DNA of 15,762 nt from positions 1 to 15,762 of the forward strand of contig JAFPAZ010000238.1 in assembly GCA_017390645.1 (NCBI GenBank), given 5' to 3'. The translations under genes and the position numbers were made by a program. Positions 15,517 to 15,762 of the stretch are shown here, one piece after another (the first letter of the stretch is position 1; every line of letters starts with the position of its first letter). The DNA comes from Lachnospiraceae bacterium. GTDB taxonomy: Bacteria; Bacillota_A; Clostridia; Lachnospirales; Lachnospiraceae. The notes beneath the pieces are model-generated. The model did no database searches, was not told the DNA's origin, and was given only the letters and a program-made list of their open reading frames with translations.

Positions 15517-15604
15517 AAAAAAACATTCTTAAGCATAAAAAACATGAAACATTCTAAATCAGAAAAATCATGAAACATTCTAAATCAAAACATGAAAAAT
15601 ATGG
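15517..15604. repeat. Degenerate 26-bp tandem repeat
   Basis: An identical 19-base core CATGAAACATTCTAAATCA occurs at 15543-15561 and 15569-15587, exactly 26 bases apart, each followed by an A-rich stretch. A diverged unit precedes them at about 15517-15542 (sharing AAACATTCT), and a truncated unit starting CATGAAAAAT follows at 15591. The function is unknown; there are no distinct spacers, so it is not a CRISPR array. Confidence 0.8.
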
Positions 15605-15666
15605 TACTTATTTTCCACCTTCAATAACATGAGTGAAAATCATTTTTCATCCACCAATGCTACAAC

Positions 15667-15762
15667 TTATCTTACATCTGTTTTATTATCCAGAATCAGT
15701 TTTAGTTCATTTAAGAACGTATTTACATCTTTAAATTCCCGATAAACCGATGCAAACCTTAC
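15667..15762 (-). CDS. nrdR: C-terminal end of transcriptional repressor NrdR (partial)
   Basis: The last 31 codons and the stop are present; the gene runs off the right edge. The reading frame ends VRFASVYREFKDVNTFLNEL followed by 11 more residues. VRFASVYRxFKDVxxF is the highly conserved end of the ATP-cone domain of NrdR, the zinc-ribbon/ATP-cone repressor of ribonucleotide reductase genes. The zinc ribbon and most of the ATP cone lie outside the window. No NrdR box was seen in the window. Confidence 0.9.
   Translation of the reverse strand, partial: VRFASVYREFKDVNTFLNELKLILDNKTDVR

Larger units (their letters stand above)
15306..15666. other. AT-rich intergenic region between nrdR and the phosphotransferase gene
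   Basis: These 361 bases hold no credible gene on either strand. From the nrdR side they contain a weak 6-base-pair hairpin (plus 15634-15649) without a good U-run, the 26-bp tandem repeat (15517-15604), and three copies of TTAACAA (15442, 15465, 15508) with an inverted GTTAA at 15456. The A/T tracts and promoter of the phosphotransferase gene follow. Base composition is far more AT-rich than the coding DNA around it. No strong terminator for nrdR was seen. Confidence 0.7.

Noticed and set aside
15517..15604. CRISPR array.
   Set aside because: The spacing between cores is only 7 A-rich bases with no distinct spacer sequence; this is a plain tandem repeat.
15634..15649. Terminator hairpin of nrdR (TGAAAA/TTTTCA around a 4-base loop).
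   Set aside because: The stem is short and AT-rich and is not followed by a U-run in the nrdR direction.

Overview
The window reads as part of the chromosome of a motile, low-GC, Gram-positive bacterium of the Clostridia, most like the Lachnospiraceae (the Roseburia / Agathobacter / Butyrivibrio type). The grounds are AT-rich DNA, strong GGAGG-type ribosome binding sites, CodY, a YlxF/MotE-like gene between fliJ and fliK, and the order flgB-flgC-fliE-fliF-fliG-fliH-fliI-fliJ-ylxF-fliK-flgD known from Bacillus and Clostridia. Placement at family level is inference from gene content and protein style. Every gene is on the minus strand, so the biological reading order runs from the right end to the left.

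Right end (15762 to about 14500): the last 31 codons of nrdR, then about 360 bp of very AT-rich non-coding DNA with a degenerate 26-bp tandem repeat. Next comes a single phosphotransferase (APH/choline-kinase fold) gene with its own promoter and a clear rho-independent terminator.

Middle (14441 to 8732): a strong sigma-A-type promoter drives comM/yifB, which overlaps dprA by 4 bp; topA follows 36 bp later. This is a DNA uptake/recombination and topology group. codY follows behind its own extended -10 promoter.

Left (8578 to 1): the early flagellar operon. flgB, flgC and fliE encode proximal rod and rod-adapter proteins. fliF and fliG encode the MS ring and rotor switch. fliH, fliI and fliJ encode the export ATPase complex. 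A membrane-anchored MotE/YlxF-like protein and FliK (hook-length control) follow, and the window ends in the first codons of what is probably flgD. The genes are tightly packed with ribosome binding sites lying over the preceding stop codons. Several genes (codY, fliG, fliH, fliJ) use GTG or TTG starts that only the Shine-Dalgarno spacing reveals.

No mobile element, CRISPR array, tRNA, rRNA or clearly new system was seen. The points most worth a second look are the shortened codY neighbourhood compared with Bacillus (trmFO, xerC/codV and hslVU absent), the diverged effector-pocket part of CodY, the MotE-like protein, and the repeat-bearing intergenic region beside nrdR.
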